A DNA stretch of 64,000 bases, taken from assembly GCA_028282785.1 (NCBI GenBank), contig JANQHE010000017.1:1-64000 (forward strand), in the 5' to 3' direction. How positions within the stretch are numbered: the stretch's first letter is position 1; each line of letters starts with the position of its first letter. Origin of the DNA: Bacteroidales bacterium (GTDB lineage Bacteria > Bacteroidota > Bacteroidia > Bacteroidales > UBA12077). Both the position numbers and the translations under genes were made by a program. Under the pieces are notes generated by a model, which was not told the DNA's origin, did not search any database, and worked only from the letters and a program-made list of their open reading frames with translations. This document shows, piece after piece, positions 63,551 through 64,000 of this stretch.

Positions 63551-64000
63551 ATGAAAAAAATTCTTTTTGGCTTAATATTTGTCTGTATTGCCACAGTAAC
63601 TTTTGCCCAAAGGTATGCATATGTTGATACAGAGTATATTCTAAGCAATATACCGGCATATAAAGCAGCTCAAGATAAACTAAATCAATTATCAGTTGAT
63701 TGGCAGAAAGAAATTGAGGTTGAATATGAAACTGTAAATCAAATGCAAAAGGATTTTCAGTCGGAAAGGATACTCTTAACAAAAGAAATGATTAAACAAC
63801 GTGAAGCTGAGATTGCTGCAAAAGACAGAGCAGTTAAAGATCTTCAGAGAAGATTTTTTGGACCGGGAGGAGAGCTGTTTAAAAAACGACAAGAGTTAAT
63901 TAAACCTATTCAGGATGAGGTTTACGCAGTTATAAAAGATATTGCGGAATCAAATAATTTTGCTGTCATTTTTGATACCGCAGCCGGGGCTACTATTTTA
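63551..64000 (+). CDS. OmpH/Skp family periplasmic chaperone, partial
   Basis: An ATG at 63551 opens a signal peptide (MKKILFGLIFVCIATVTFA) and then QRYAYVDTEYILSNIPAY, the Skp/OmpH start. The middle is a long helical, charged stretch (about residues 40-125), the tentacle-like coiled coil. The end, SNNFAVIFDTAAGATIL, is the returning body domain. The frame is open to the window edge at residue 150, so a short C-terminal end is missing. It escorts unfolded outer-membrane proteins to BamA, encoded just upstream. Confidence 0.9.
   Translation, partial: MKKILFGLIFVCIATVTFAQRYAYVDTEYILSNIPAYKAAQDKLNQLSVDWQKEIEVEYETVNQMQKDFQSERILLTKEMIKQREAEIAAKDRAVKDLQRRFFGPGGELFKKRQELIKPIQDEVYAVIKDIAESNNFAVIFDTAAGATIL

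Noticed and set aside
1-64000. tRNA or rRNA genes, prophage, complete insertion sequence, CRISPR array
   Set aside because: No cloverleaf, rRNA core sequence, phage structural gene, transposase frame or regular repeat-spacer array was found on either strand by eye.

Overview
The window is AT-rich DNA from the chromosome of a Bacteroidota bacterium, probably a free-living member of Bacteroidia. The lineage markers are a TonB-dependent receptor beside a DUF4249 lipoprotein, PorE-like TPR/PD40/OmpA proteins, DUF4924 and DUF6089-type genes, few Shine-Dalgarno sites, and -7 promoter boxes of the TAnnTTTG type. I see no rRNA, tRNA, CRISPR, prophage or complete insertion sequence. Most of the window is core genome with short operons on both strands.

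Layout. 1-5 kb: class IV aminotransferase (cut by the edge), gmhB, rhomboid protease, holA, AMP nucleosidase, a stand-alone HsdR_N-type nuclease-fold protein and a GNAT acetyltransferase that lacks a normal start codon. 5-12 kb: three tandem paralogues built from TPR and PD40 propeller repeats; one carries CRD, OmpA and SPOR domains (PorE-like). 12-17 kb: E2 acyltransferase with an in-frame palindromic insertion, a GT2/phosphoglycosyltransferase-like fusion preceded by a long hairpin, and a PLP aminotransferase. 17-20.3 kb: a two-component island with one decayed receiver, one REC-PAS-LuxR regulator and three single-domain receivers, one of them with Glu in place of the phospho-acceptor Asp, and no histidine kinase. 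20-31 kb: porin-like protein, TPR protein, recR, sodium/solute symporter, acyl-CoA synthetase, DUF885-like lipoprotein, a MITE-like element, alaS. 31-37 kb: two tandem M23 peptidases, a PQQ-propeller protein, a MerR regulator, a Nif3-like protein and a zinc-ribbon coiled-coil protein. 37-40 kb: DUF4249 lipoprotein and a TonB-dependent receptor split by a third copy of a 5-bp repeat. 40-49.5 kb: lnt, EamA transporter, aldehyde dehydrogenase, LysE exporter, engB, prs, rplY, pth, S4 protein, DUF4924, cupin. 49.5-50.8 kb: a two-gene HTH/nucleotidyltransferase cassette with a palindromic operator-like site. 50.8-64 kb: DCC protein, manA, Dabb protein, udk, DEDD exonuclease, alpha/beta hydrolase, pdxJ, then an envelope operon: CBS protein, a BamA/TamA-like barrel, nadK, two DUF6089-like proteins, uppS, bamA and an OmpH/Skp chaperone cut by the edge.

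Cooperation. The last operon joins outer-membrane protein assembly (bamA, Skp, barrel protein) with the lipid carrier for envelope polymers (uppS). The engB-prs-rplY-pth-S4 block serves ribosome assembly, translation and nucleotide precursors. The least ordinary items are the HTH/nucleotidyltransferase cassette, the slippage-split receptor, the receiver-domain island with shared upstream elements, and the repeat elements in and between genes.
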